A DNA stretch of 64,000 bases from Clostridium neonatale. Lineage in GTDB: Bacteria; Bacillota; Clostridia; Clostridiales; Clostridiaceae. The notes beneath the pieces were generated by a model, which did no database searches, was not told where the DNA came from, and worked only from the letters and a program-made list of their open reading frames with translations. The stretch is from positions 1 to 64,000 of the forward strand of contig NZ_LN890324.1 of the NCBI RefSeq assembly GCF_001458595.1, given 5' to 3'. Of the stretch, positions 49,346-58,587 are shown in pieces. The translations under genes and the position numbers were made by a program. Numbering within the stretch: position 1 is the stretch's first letter; each line of letters opens with the position of its first letter.

Positions 49346-51268
49346 TTAGCTGTTTTTCTTTACGTAATTTAATCTTCCACCAGCTTTAATAACTTCAATT
49401 TCTTTATCAGTTAAATCCACTAATATATCATATTCAGTTCCTTTAGTTAAATTCTTAACTTTAACAGCTCCTGTATTTAATGCATCTTGAATTCCTTCAA
49501 TTTTTAATTCATCTAATAAATCAATCTTATTGTAATCATCTGCATTCTTAAATTCCATTGGAATTATTCCATTATTAATTAAATTAGCTTTATGAATTCT
49601 AGCAAATGATTTAGCTATTACGCCTTTTACACCTAGATATAATGGTGCTAATGCAGCATGTTCTCTACTTGATCCTTGCCCATAGTTATCTCCAGCTATT
49701 ATAAATCCACCATTATTTTCCTTAGCTCTCTTAGGGAATTCTTCATCGATTGTACTGAAGCAGAATTCTGAAAGATATGGAATATTTGATCTAAATGGTA
49801 ACAACTTAGAATTAGAAGGCATAATATGATCTGTTGTAATATTATCTTCTACTTTAATTATTACTTTTCCATCAACTTCACTGCCTAATTCTTTTCCTAT
49901 TGGGAATGGCTTGATGTTTGGTCCTCTAACCACCTCAACTTCAGCATTTGTTGGTGCTGGTGCTAAAATCATAGAATCATCTATCAAGAATCTTTCTGGC
50001 ATATCTATTGTTAAATCTATATCCATTTCTGTTGGATCAGTCAATACTCCATTTATTGCCGAAACTGCTGCTGTTTCTGGACTTACAATATATATTTGAC
50101 CTGACAATGTTCCACTTCTACCAAAGAAGTTTCTATTTACAGTTCTTAAAGAAATTCCATTAGTTCCTGGTGCTTGACCCATACCAATACATGGTCCACA
50201 AGAATTTTCAAGTATTCTTGCTCCTGCACTGATTATATCTGCCAAAGCACCATTTCTAGCTATCATTTCCATAACTTGTCTTGATCCTGGTCCAATTACT
50301 AAACTAACATCTGGATGTACCTTATTTCCTTTTAGTATCTTTGCAACCTTCATTAAATCCTCATAAGAGGAATTGGTACAACTACCTATAAATACTTGAT
50401 CTACTTTAATTTTGCCTACTTCACTAACCTTAGCTACATTATCTGGACTATGTGGCTTAGCTGTAAGTGGAGTTAGTTCATCCAAGTTAATTGTTACTAC
50501 ATCATCATATGCCGCATCAGCATCTGGCTTAAATTCTATCCAGTCTTCTTCTCTTCCTTGTGCCTTAAAGAATTCTAATGTTCTTTCATCACTAGGGAAT
50601 ATTGAAGTTGTAGCTCCAAGTTCAGCTCCCATATTTGTTATTGTAGCTCTTTCTGGAACTGAAAGTGTTTTAACACCTTCTCCTGCATATTCAAATACTT
50701 TACCTACTCCGCCTTTAACTGTTAGTTTTCTTAATACTTCAAGAATAACATCTTTGGCAGCTACCATCTTATTTAATTTTCCTGTAAGTTCGATTTTAAC
50801 AACTTTTGGAGTATTAATATTATATGCCCCACCACCCATGGCAAGAGCAACATCTAATCCACCAGCTCCCATTGCAAGCATACCAACACCACCAGCAGTT
50901 GGTGTATGACTATCAGATCCTATTAACGTATCTCCTGGCGTAGCAAATCTTTCTAAGAAAATTTGATGACATATACCATTACCTGGCTTTGAAAAATATA
51001 CACCATATTTAGACGCTACAGTTTGAATAAACTTATGGTCATCTGCATTTTCAAATCCTTGTTGTAACATATTATGATCTATAAATGCTACTGATTTTTT
51101 TGTTTTTACTCTATCTATGCCCATAGCTTCTAATTGAAGATATGCCATAGTTCCAGTTGAATCTTGAGTTAAAGTCTTATCGATCTTTAAACTTATTGGC
51201 TCTCCTGCTTTTAATTCTCCTTCTACAACATGTGTTTTTAAAATTTTATAAACTAAATTATCGCCCAC
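49346..51268 (-). CDS. acn: aconitate hydratase (clostridial ~640-residue type)
   Basis: 640 residues with a GTG start behind GGGGGAG. It converts citrate to isocitrate. The [4Fe-4S] ligands are Cys297 (SCTNSS), Cys357 and Cys360 (SCGPC). A C-terminal swivel domain includes GDNYGQGSSREHAA. Shorter than the 890-residue AcnA, as in clostridia. It lies 66 nt after the citrate synthase gene and is probably cotranscribed. No isocitrate dehydrogenase follows. Confidence 0.95.
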   Translation of the reverse strand: MGDNLVYKILKTHVVEGELKAGEPISLKIDKTLTQDSTGTMAYLQLEAMGIDRVKTKKSVAFIDHNMLQQGFENADDHKFIQTVASKYGVYFSKPGNGICHQIFLERFATPGDTLIGSDSHTPTAGGVGMLAMGAGGLDVALAMGGGAYNINTPKVVKIELTGKLNKMVAAKDVILEVLRKLTVKGGVGKVFEYAGEGVKTLSVPERATITNMGAELGATTSIFPSDERTLEFFKAQGREEDWIEFKPDADAAYDDVVTINLDELTPLTAKPHSPDNVAKVSEVGKIKVDQVFIGSCTNSSYEDLMKVAKILKGNKVHPDVSLVIGPGSRQVMEMIARNGALADIISAGARILENSCGPCIGMGQAPGTNGISLRTVNRNFFGRSGTLSGQIYIVSPETAAVSAINGVLTDPTEMDIDLTIDMPERFLIDDSMILAPAPTNAEVEVVRGPNIKPFPIGKELGSEVDGKVIIKVEDNITTDHIMPSNSKLLPFRSNIPYLSEFCFSTIDEEFPKRAKENNGGFIIAGDNYGQGSSREHAALAPLYLGVKGVIAKSFARIHKANLINNGIIPMEFKNADDYNKIDLLDELKIEGIQDALNTGAVKVKNLTKGTEYDILVDLTDKEIEVIKAGGRLNYVKKNS

Positions 51269-51334
51269 CTATAGCTCCCCCTATTTCATCACTTTTTTTA
51301 TTTTTAAACCTCTGGGATTCCCCTGAGATAATTT

Positions 51335-52495
51335 TTACTTTTCAGACTTCAATCTTTGATATTCTTTAAATAATTGTACTACTTCTTTATCAAAGAGAGT
51401 TCTCTTTAATCTAACTGAAGTTGATCTTACAAGTTCTAATATACCTTTTGATTCTTCATCTGTAAGATCTATATTATATTCTTTAAACTTATTAACTATA
51501 GCAGCTCGTCCAGAATGTTTTCCTATTAATATTTGTCTTTCAAGTCCGACTATTGCTGGATCAAAAGCTTCATAATTTTTAGGATCTTTTAATGCTCCAT
51601 CTGCATGTATTCCTGATTCATGAGCAAACATATTTGATCCAACTATAGCTTTCCACTTTGGAAGTTCTCTGCCTGATGCTCTTGATACATATTCCGATAC
51701 ATCTTTAAACATCTTAGTATCTATATTTTCACCTTTATATCCATAAACAAGCATAAGTGCCATTAATACCTCTTCTAGCGCAGCATTTCCTGCTCTTTCT
51801 CCCAATCCATTTACAGTTACACCCACATGTGATGCTCCGCCTTTTATACCAGCTATTGCATTTGCTGTTGCCATACCAAAATCATTATGTGTGTGCATTT
51901 CTATATCAAAATTAGTTTTATCATGTAAATATTTTATATCATCTCTTATCTTGAATGGCTCCATTATACCTACGGTATCACAATATCTAAATCTATCTGC
52001 TCCTGCCTTCTTAGCTTCATTAATAAATTGCACTAAGAAATCTTTGTCTGCTCTAGATGCATCTTCTCCATTTACTGATACATAAAGTCCATTCTTCTTT
52101 GCAAATTCTACTGATTTTATCATATGTTCAAGTACCCATTCTCTAGATGTCCTTAACTTATGCTCAATATGAATGTCTGATACTGATATAGATATTGCAA
52201 CCGCATCTACACCACAATCAATTGATTGCTCTACATCACTTATAACAGCCCTATTCCATGCCATAATACTTGACTTCAGATTTCTCTTAACAATTTCTTT
52301 TATAGCCGCTTTTTCGTCTCCGCCCATAGTAGGTATTCCTACTTCAAGTTGATCAACACCTAAGTCGCTCAACATTTCTGCTATTGCTATTTTTTCTTGG
52401 TTAGCAAAAACTACTCCTGCTGTTTGTTCGCCGTCTCTAAGAGTAGTATCTACTATAGTGACTTTGCTTCCAGTCTTCAAATCAATAACTGCCAT
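51335..52495 (-). CDS. Re-type citrate synthase / homocitrate synthase family
   Basis: 386 residues from an ATG at 52495, behind GGGGGAAAG. A TIM-barrel DRE-TIM metallolyase: VDTTLRDGEQTAGVVF (DRE motif, about 16-30) and the metal-binding HTHNDFGMATAN. In several clostridia the homologue next to aconitase is Re-citrate synthase, which uses acetyl-CoA and oxaloacetate with opposite stereochemistry; homocitrate or isopropylmalate activity cannot be excluded. The pairing with acn here favours citrate. Confidence 0.83.
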   Translation of the reverse strand: MAVIDLKTGSKVTIVDTTLRDGEQTAGVVFANQEKIAIAEMLSDLGVDQLEVGIPTMGGDEKAAIKEIVKRNLKSSIMAWNRAVISDVEQSIDCGVDAVAISISVSDIHIEHKLRTSREWVLEHMIKSVEFAKKNGLYVSVNGEDASRADKDFLVQFINEAKKAGADRFRYCDTVGIMEPFKIRDDIKYLHDKTNFDIEMHTHNDFGMATANAIAGIKGGASHVGVTVNGLGERAGNAALEEVLMALMLVYGYKGENIDTKMFKDVSEYVSRASGRELPKWKAIVGSNMFAHESGIHADGALKDPKNYEAFDPAIVGLERQILIGKHSGRAAIVNKFKEYNIDLTDEESKGILELVRSTSVRLKRTLFDKEVVQLFKEYQRLKSEK

Positions 52496-52556
52496 TGTAC
52501 TTTCCCCCAATTTATAAATATTGCTCATAATATTTCAAAATATTATATATAATCAT

Positions 52557-52585
52557 ATAATATCACATTATACATTAACTGCCAA
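52557..52585 (-). promoter_or_regulatory. promoter of citrate synthase-aconitase unit
   Basis: TTGGCA (52580-52585), 17 bp, TATTAT (52557-52562) on the minus strand, 60 bp before the start codon. Confidence 0.65.
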
Positions 52586-52806
52586 TACTTATAATCATAT
52601 TTTTGCAACAGACGCCTTACCTTCCTTCATGTATTATTTAATTTCATATATTTTAATGAATATTTAATAAAATTATTGCAAGATTTTTTTTTTACATTGC
52701 AACATTATATTTATATATCATATTCTAAAATGTAAATTTCTTATTAGTAAGACTACTATTTTTTAATATTAATTCAGCATTATTAAATATTTATTCATAT
52801 ATAAAA
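52586..52806. other. rest of the nrdD-citrate synthase spacer
   Basis: With the promoter and terminator this fills a 367-bp gap. AT-rich; I see no gene or RNA. Confidence 0.4.
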
Positions 52807-52846
52807 AAGAATTGCCATTTAAAATATATTCTTGATGGCAACTCTT
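52807..52846 (-). terminator. nrdD terminator
   Basis: Stem AAGAATTGCCAT/ATGGCAACTCTT (52807-52818 with 52835-52846, one wobble) followed on the minus strand by TTTTTTATATG. Confidence 0.8.
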
Positions 52847-52862
52847 CTAAATTTATATATTT

Positions 52863-54971
52863 TTAATAATTATGTGTATGGTTTTCTGTGTGAGAAATTC
52901 TATCTTCTCTTTCGTGACACTTTCCTGGTCCAAATCTCTCATCTAAACTTAAATATCCTGTAACTCTTGATATTCCTTGAATATCCATACTTCCACATTT
53001 AGTACATTTACTATCTCCTGCTTGAAGATATGTTCCACATTCTTTACAGTATCTGATATGGAAGTTAACCCCTATATAACTTATATTAGTATGCTTATAT
53101 GCATAATTAACTATATCCATAACAGTTTCAGCATTTGGATAATCATCTACTTCAATATAACTTATATGACCTCCATTGCATAGTTTATGATAAGGTGCTT
53201 CAATATCTATTTTATCTTTTATTGATATAGGATAACCAACAGGTACATGGAAACTATTTGTATAATATTCTTTGTCTGTAACGCCTTTTATTATTCCAAA
53301 TATCTTTTGATCCTGCTTTATAAACTTTCCTGAAAGGCCTTCTGCAGGAGTAGCATAACAACTCCAATTTAAACTTAGTTCTTCTGATAATCTATCTGTA
53401 TATTGTCTAATATATTCAACAATCTTTACTCCTAGTTTCCTAGATTCTTCATCTTCACCATGATGCTTTCCAACTAATGCTACTAAGGTTTCTGCAAGAC
53501 CTATATATCCAATTCCCCAAGTTCCTTGTTTTAATATTGGTTCAATAGAATCATCTGGCTCTAAGCCTTCTGAGCCTTTCATAAGACCCTGCCCAACTAC
53601 AAATGGTAAATCTTTAACTCTTAGTTTTTTCAACACATCATATCTATGAAGTAGAGAATCCTTTGCTAATTCAAGTCTTGAATCTAATATTTCAAAGAAT
53701 TTATCTACACTGCCCTTTGCTTGTAGACCTATTCTTGGTAAATTAATAGTTGTTGGAGCAATGTTTCCTCTTCCTTTACAACCAGGCTCCCCATTAACGT
53801 TCTTCATTATGTATGTTCTGCATCCCATTGTTGCTGGAACATATCCTTTATCATAGTATTCTTTATTAAAGTCTGCGTCTATATTCATAAAAGTAGGGTT
53901 CATTCTTTTTGCTGCAACTCTACATGCTAATTTATATAAATAGAAGTATGGATCATTTTCTTCTCTATTTACGCCTTCTTTAACTCTAAAAATTATATTA
54001 GGGAAAATAGGTTGTTCTCCTTTACCTAATCCTTTTTCATATTCTAAAAGGAAAATCTCACATACTAATGCCGCATCTTCACTTGTAGGCAATCCTATGT
54101 TTATTGAACTAAACGGAACTTGAGATCCTGCTCTTGAATGCATTGTATTCAAATTATAAACTACACCTTGCATAGCTTGGTGAACTCTTTCCCTTACTTT
54201 CTTTTCTAACACTTCATTAATCTTTTCATCTGATAAACCTAATTCTTTAAATTCTTTCCTAATCTCTTCTCTTGTAGGTTCTACAAAGATTGCCATATCA
54301 TTATCAAAATCTGGATGTGATTGGCCCCCAAACATATCGTTTTGAGTTGATTGAAGTAATATGCAAGATAATTCTGCTGCTGTTTCTATTCTCTTTGGAG
54401 CATTTATTGTTCCATATCCAGTGTTGAAACCTTTTTCTAATATTTCTCTTGTAGGTATGTGTAGACAGTTTACAGTTAAATTATAACTATCTAAATCATG
54501 ATAATATAAGTCTCCAGTTTCATGAGCCTTAGCTAAGAACTTTGGCATTATTGCTAAAGTATTCCACTTATTTGATTCTGATGCTATTCTTAATAACTTT
54601 GAGCTAAAGTTATTTCCTACATTTGCATTATCTCTATCTGTTTCTACACCTATACTACGTATAGCTTTCATTAAGTCTGATTTTATTTCTCTAACTTTTG
54701 TTCTTTCTTGTCTATATCCAGAATATGCCGCTGCAATTTCCTTAAGACCTTGTTCGCTCAATGCTTTTTCAACTAAATTTTGAATTTCTTCTACACTTAT
54801 AGTTAATTTTGCTTCTACTTCTATAAATGATATTACCTTTTTTACCGTATCTAGAACTTGACTTTCTTTTAAATCTAAACCGATTTCATTAGCTGAGCCC
54901 TTTATAGCTTGAGCTATTTTATCAGAGTTGAAATCCACTTGTCTCCCATCTCTTTTTACAACATATAGCAT
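52863..54971 (-). CDS. nrdD: anaerobic ribonucleoside-triphosphate reductase NrdD
   Basis: 702 residues from ATG 54971 behind GGGAGG. It reduces NTPs to dNTPs anaerobically. An N-terminal ATP-cone (about 1-90) provides allosteric control; the catalytic part includes NLTVNCLHIPTREIL; near the C-terminus the zinc site CKECG...CTKCG and the glycyl radical RVTGYLS (Gly about 672) are present. Activated by NrdG. Promoter and an NrdR-like box lie just upstream. Confidence 0.97.
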   Translation of the reverse strand: MLYVVKRDGRQVDFNSDKIAQAIKGSANEIGLDLKESQVLDTVKKVISFIEVEAKLTISVEEIQNLVEKALSEQGLKEIAAAYSGYRQERTKVREIKSDLMKAIRSIGVETDRDNANVGNNFSSKLLRIASESNKWNTLAIMPKFLAKAHETGDLYYHDLDSYNLTVNCLHIPTREILEKGFNTGYGTINAPKRIETAAELSCILLQSTQNDMFGGQSHPDFDNDMAIFVEPTREEIRKEFKELGLSDEKINEVLEKKVRERVHQAMQGVVYNLNTMHSRAGSQVPFSSINIGLPTSEDAALVCEIFLLEYEKGLGKGEQPIFPNIIFRVKEGVNREENDPYFYLYKLACRVAAKRMNPTFMNIDADFNKEYYDKGYVPATMGCRTYIMKNVNGEPGCKGRGNIAPTTINLPRIGLQAKGSVDKFFEILDSRLELAKDSLLHRYDVLKKLRVKDLPFVVGQGLMKGSEGLEPDDSIEPILKQGTWGIGYIGLAETLVALVGKHHGEDEESRKLGVKIVEYIRQYTDRLSEELSLNWSCYATPAEGLSGKFIKQDQKIFGIIKGVTDKEYYTNSFHVPVGYPISIKDKIDIEAPYHKLCNGGHISYIEVDDYPNAETVMDIVNYAYKHTNISYIGVNFHIRYCKECGTYLQAGDSKCTKCGSMDIQGISRVTGYLSLDERFGPGKCHEREDRISHTENHTHNY

Positions 54972-54987
54972 TAATATTCCTCCCACA

Positions 54988-55003
54988 ACACAATATCTAG
55001 TAT
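54988..55003. promoter_or_regulatory. NrdR-like box at nrdD
   Basis: ACACAATATCTAGTAT matches 14 of 16 positions of the NrdR box consensus acaCwAtATaTwGtgt. It lies just downstream of the -10 and next to the ribosome binding site of nrdD. A second box, usual in NrdR sites, is not obvious. Confidence 0.6.
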
Positions 55004-55015
55004 CATCATTGTTTT

Positions 55016-55044
55016 ATTATACTTTATTAAATATGTGTTAGCAA
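55016..55044 (-). promoter_or_regulatory. nrdD promoter
   Basis: TTGCTA (55039-55044), 17 bp, TATAAT (55016-55021) on the minus strand. Confidence 0.75.
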
Positions 55045-55264
55045 TACTTCTAATTTTTTATTTTTAAACGAAAATATTTCAATTATATCTAGTTAGGTCA
55101 TATTATCTTCATATTATTCGAATTTTTACCCATATTGGATATTTGACTAATTTAAAGATCATTTAAAATCAGATTACATGTGGATTCAGTATTATTTTAA
55201 GGAATAAAAAAAATTTTTTTGTTAAAAATATTTATAAAATAATATAAAAAAAGAGGTTTTAATT

Positions 55265-55471
55265 ATGAAAGGATTTATTCTGGATTCTACATTTAAAGAA
55301 AGCTCAATAATTGATAATAATAATAATATCTCAACCATTTCATCTCATAGTTTATTAAATAATACAATTAAGACTTACAATATGCCTTTAAACGAAAATA
55401 CATCTTCATATATTTCTCATCATAATAATATCGATAAATTAAATGTATATAATGTAATTGACTATATATAG
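55265..55471 (+). CDS. possible small Asn/Ser-rich protein
   Basis: 68 codons with ATG and an AGAGG site 8 nt upstream; Asn-, Ser- and Ile-rich, no signal peptide, no recognisable domain. It lies just before the TPP riboswitch. It may be a genuine small protein or chance open frame; codon composition is as AT-rich as the spacers. Confidence 0.35.
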   Translation: MKGFILDSTFKESSIIDNNNNISTISSHSLLNNTIKTYNMPLNENTSSYISHHNNIDKLNVYNVIDYI

Positions 55472-55501
55472 ATTTAAATATACAATAAATAATATAGTAA
55501 T

Positions 55502-55592
55502 GTGCTAGGGGAGCCTTTGTGCTGAGATTTGAGAAATCATAAACCCTTTAAACCTGATCTAGTTAATTCTAGCGTAGGGAATGCAACCTTAT
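55502..55592 (+). promoter_or_regulatory. TPP riboswitch (THI element)
   Basis: Conserved segments are in order: GGGGAGC, GCTGAGA, ACCCTTTAAACCTGATCT and TAGCGTAGGGAA. The intervening stems fit the thiamine pyrophosphate aptamer. It precedes thiT by 145 nt. CCTTTGTG (55514-55521) can pair with CACAAAGG (55719-55726) at the thiT ribosome site, so control of translation is plausible. Confidence 0.95.
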
Positions 55593-55736
55593 AAAAATAA
55601 ATATCTATTTATTCGGTTGATATCTCCTGTATAGAGTTGAATCAATTTTCTACTATAATAAAAAAATTTGATTTATACTCTGGCTTACCCAATCCATATA
55701 AAATAATATGGACAAGCACACAAAGGAGGTTTTTTT

Positions 55737-56423
55737 ATGGAAAATTTTTTTGGATGGAAGGATGAATTCTTTTCATTAACTCAGATTGTTCCTAGTTTAA
55801 AGGAACAATTTACAGAAAATCCACAGAATGCGTGGTTAACAGTTGCTACTATAATTGGATGTATCGCATTATTAATTGTATTAATTAAAGCAAAAAAGAT
55901 AGAATTTACATCTCAATTAATAACAAGAATAGGGATTGCTTTAGCATTAGCAACTATACTAAAACTACTTAGACTTTATCACTTTCCACAAGGAGGTAGT
56001 ATAACTTTAGGAAGTATGGTTCCTATACTGCTTATTGCATTTATGTACGGACCTCAGGTTGGATGTTTAACAGGATTCCTTTATGGAGTAATTACATTCA
56101 TTATGGATCCATATATCCTTCATCCAGTCCAAGTACTATTTGATTATCCACTTCCATTTACTGCTTTAGGACTTGCTGGATTCTTTAAGGACAAGAGATT
56201 ACTCGGTGTAGGTATATCTGTATTCATTAGATTTTTGTGTCACTTTATATCAGGAGTTGCCTTCTTTGGTATGTATGCTCCTGAAGGAATGTCTTCTTGG
56301 ATTTACTCATTATCTGTTAATGGACCTATGATAGGAATAGAAGGTATCATATGCTTAGTAATAGTATCAGTCCTTCCAGTTAACAGAATAATAAATGCTA
56401 CATCTAAGTTTGGTACAGTATAA
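55737..56423 (+). CDS. thiT: ECF thiamine transporter S component ThiT
   Basis: 228 residues, about six TM segments. The GGSITLGSMVPI motif, together with LHPVQVLFDYPLPFTALGLAG, is characteristic of ThiT (YuaJ). It binds thiamine and works with the general ECF ATPase/EcfT module encoded elsewhere. AAAGGAGG lies 8 nt before ATG. The TPP riboswitch upstream supports the call. The N-terminus is somewhat extended (about 40 residues before the first typical TM). Confidence 0.95.
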   Translation: MENFFGWKDEFFSLTQIVPSLKEQFTENPQNAWLTVATIIGCIALLIVLIKAKKIEFTSQLITRIGIALALATILKLLRLYHFPQGGSITLGSMVPILLIAFMYGPQVGCLTGFLYGVITFIMDPYILHPVQVLFDYPLPFTALGLAGFFKDKRLLGVGISVFIRFLCHFISGVAFFGMYAPEGMSSWIYSLSVNGPMIGIEGIICLVIVSVLPVNRIINATSKFGTV

Positions 56424-56443
56424 TATCATTATTACTTTAAAAT

Positions 56444-56496
56444 AAAAAAATGATTATATTTAAAATAGTTTTACTATTAAATATAATCATTTTTTA
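56444..56496. terminator. thiT terminator
   Basis: Long perfect A/T stem (AAAAAATGATTATATTTAA... with its complement) around a small loop, with T-run. It may serve only thiT or also work from the ferredoxin side. Confidence 0.85.
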
Positions 56497-56567
56497 TTTT
56501 CTAAAATATGATTTCTTAATATAAATTAAGACTACAATTATAGAAGAAATAACAAAAATCAAGTTTT

Positions 56568-56768
56568 CTATTCTTCTACAATTGATATTGCAGCTACTGG
56601 GCAGCTGTCTACAGCTTCTTGAACTTCTCCTTCTGTTCCATCTGGTGCTTCATCAACTATGAATCCAGCCTTTCCATCATCCTCTATTTCAAAACATTCT
56701 GGACATATAGATGGACATAATCCACATGCTATGCAAGTATCTTTATCAACTGCAGCTTTCATTTTCAT
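56568..56768 (-). CDS. ferredoxin, single [4Fe-4S] type
   Basis: 66 residues, acidic. Cluster ligands Cys12, Cys15 and Cys18 (CIACGLC) and Cys56 (SCPVAAI); Cys22 and Cys25 are additional. This is the pattern of one-cluster ferredoxins with a Thermotoga-like fold, used as low-potential electron carrier. AGAGAGGAAG site precedes ATG. It is separated from mrp by a strong terminator. Confidence 0.92.
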   Translation of the reverse strand: MKMKAAVDKDTCIACGLCPSICPECFEIEDDGKAGFIVDEAPDGTEGEVQEAVDSCPVAAISIVEE

Positions 56769-56837
56769 ACTTCCTCTCTAAAAAATTTCAATTTTATTAT
56801 TTACCTATAATAGAAGAATTATTCATAATCAAAATAA

Positions 56838-56877
56838 TACTGCCCAAGAATGATTTTCAGATCATTCTTGGGCAGTA
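56838..56877 (-). terminator. mrp terminator
   Basis: Perfect 17-bp stem (56838-56854 with 56861-56877), 6-nt loop, then T-rich tract on the minus strand. Confidence 0.9.
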
Positions 56878-56884
56878 AGTTTTA

Positions 56885-57730
56885 TTAATATAATCCTTCG
56901 AATATTAATGAATATAATGGATCTTCTTTAACATACTCTTCTAATTTACCTTGCGCTAATGCGTCTGTAAGATTAATATCAATAGGAAGTTCTCCTATTA
57001 ATGGTATTCCTAAATATTCAGCATTTTCTTCAGATGATTTATTACTAAATACTCTTATCTTTTTGTCACAATCCGGACAATTAATATAAGCCATATTTTC
57101 TACGACGCCTTTAATTTTAACACCTATTTTATTAGCCATTATTACAACTTTCTTAACTATCATTGATACCATATCTTGTGGTGTTGAAACAATAACTAGT
57201 TCATTTATAGGAAACTCCTGCATAACAGTTAATGCAATATCTCCTGTGCCTGGTGGCATATCTATAAGTAAATAATCAAGTTCTCCCCAGTTAGTATCAA
57301 CAAATATTTGTTTAAGCACGCCATTTATAATCCCGCCTCTCCAGATAAGAGGTTCTTCTTCTACTGGATTAACAAGATTCATTGATATTACTTTTATACC
57401 ACAATCAGTTTCAACTGGATCAAATCTAACAACCTCATCATTAATAGGCACTATTCCAGCTCTCTTCTCATTTATACCCAAAACTCTTGGCATAGAAGGT
57501 CCTGTAATATCAGCATCAAGTACACCAACCTTATATCCTCTTTTAGCTAACATTGCTGCCATGATACCAGTTACAGTTGATTTACCAACTCCACCTTTAC
57601 CACTTATTACACCTATAACATTCTTTATCCTTCCGAATCTTGGCTGTAATTTTGAAGATTCTACACCATTACAATCTTCTTTTTTTGTTTGACAAGTGCC
57701 CTTACTTGGACAGCTATCACAGTTTCCCAT
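56885..57730 (-). CDS. mrp: Mrp/NBP35-family ATP-binding iron-sulfur carrier
   Basis: 281 residues from the ATG at 57730 (AAGGAGG 8 nt upstream). A P-loop NTPase that carries or delivers [4Fe-4S] clusters. N-terminal CDSCPSKGTC cysteines, deviant Walker A GKGGVGKST, Walker B LLIDMPPGTGD, and a C-terminal CPDC motif are present. The frame opens to a TTG at 57757 without a ribosome site. It follows the lipoprotein gene by 20 nt. Confidence 0.94.
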   Translation of the reverse strand: MGNCDSCPSKGTCQTKKEDCNGVESSKLQPRFGRIKNVIGVISGKGGVGKSTVTGIMAAMLAKRGYKVGVLDADITGPSMPRVLGINEKRAGIVPINDEVVRFDPVETDCGIKVISMNLVNPVEEEPLIWRGGIINGVLKQIFVDTNWGELDYLLIDMPPGTGDIALTVMQEFPINELVIVSTPQDMVSMIVKKVVIMANKIGVKIKGVVENMAYINCPDCDKKIRVFSNKSSEENAEYLGIPLIGELPIDINLTDALAQGKLEEYVKEDPLYSLIFEGLY

Positions 57731-57750
57731 CGCATAGTCCTCCTTGCTCT

Positions 57751-58587
57751 TTACCAATCTCTTGGCTTTTCATTTGGTTCACTAATGTTAATATTCCAAT
57801 CCTTATAACTATATTCAGCTTGAATATAGTAATTTTCATAAGAATTGTCTTTTTTATTATCCACAGTTATCAATGTTTTAAATATAGTTGTGCTATACCC
57901 TCTATTTTTAACTGTTATTATTGTATCAAATTGATCTGAATTGTTTTTAACTAATTCAGCATTAGGTAGTATTTTCTTTATGCTCTCTTCAAAATCTAAT
58001 AATTCTACTGAAAATATATATTTCAAGCATTCTGTATCACCTGAAATATCTATTCCGACTTTACTATTAGATGATAATGCATCTTTTTTTAATTCAAGTA
58101 TATCAAGGATTGATTGATAGTAAATATATTGAAAATCTCTTGGCTTTCTTATAAATGAAAGATTTTGCATTATTGTATTTTCCAAAGTCTTTGGAACTAT
58201 AAATGACTCTTGATCATTATAAAAATTACCCTTACCTTTTTCATCAGTACCAACTATATAATTATACTTTTTTACTTCGTCTCCAATCTGAACTTCAAAT
58301 ATGTAATCAGGATCAAGAGAAGATTTATCAGAAACGATTTTGCCCTTCTTCAAAATTTTATATATATCATTAATTGCCTGAGGATCATTTACTATAAATC
58401 TAAATCCACTATCTCTAAAATTTTGTATTATTATTTGATCTACTTTCTCTTGCTTTATGTAGTCAAAACTTTCATTTCTCAAATTAGCCTTAATAGCTAA
58501 ATTGTCCAATAAAGTACATCCTGAGAATAAACTACTTATAATAGTAACTATTAATATACTTAAAATTATAAATTTCTTTTTTCTCAC
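57751..58587 (-). CDS. hypothetical lipoprotein
   Basis: 278 residues with a signal peptide and lipobox LFSGC (Cys24). The rest is soluble, with no fold I recognise. Its ATG overlaps the lgt stop by 4 nt (ATGA), so the lipoprotein is translated together with the enzyme that lipidates it. mrp follows. Function unknown. Confidence 0.8.
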   Translation of the reverse strand: MRKKKFIILSILIVTIISSLFSGCTLLDNLAIKANLRNESFDYIKQEKVDQIIIQNFRDSGFRFIVNDPQAINDIYKILKKGKIVSDKSSLDPDYIFEVQIGDEVKKYNYIVGTDEKGKGNFYNDQESFIVPKTLENTIMQNLSFIRKPRDFQYIYYQSILDILELKKDALSSNSKVGIDISGDTECLKYIFSVELLDFEESIKKILPNAELVKNNSDQFDTIITVKNRGYSTTIFKTLITVDNKKDNSYENYYIQAEYSYKDWNINISEPNEKPRDW

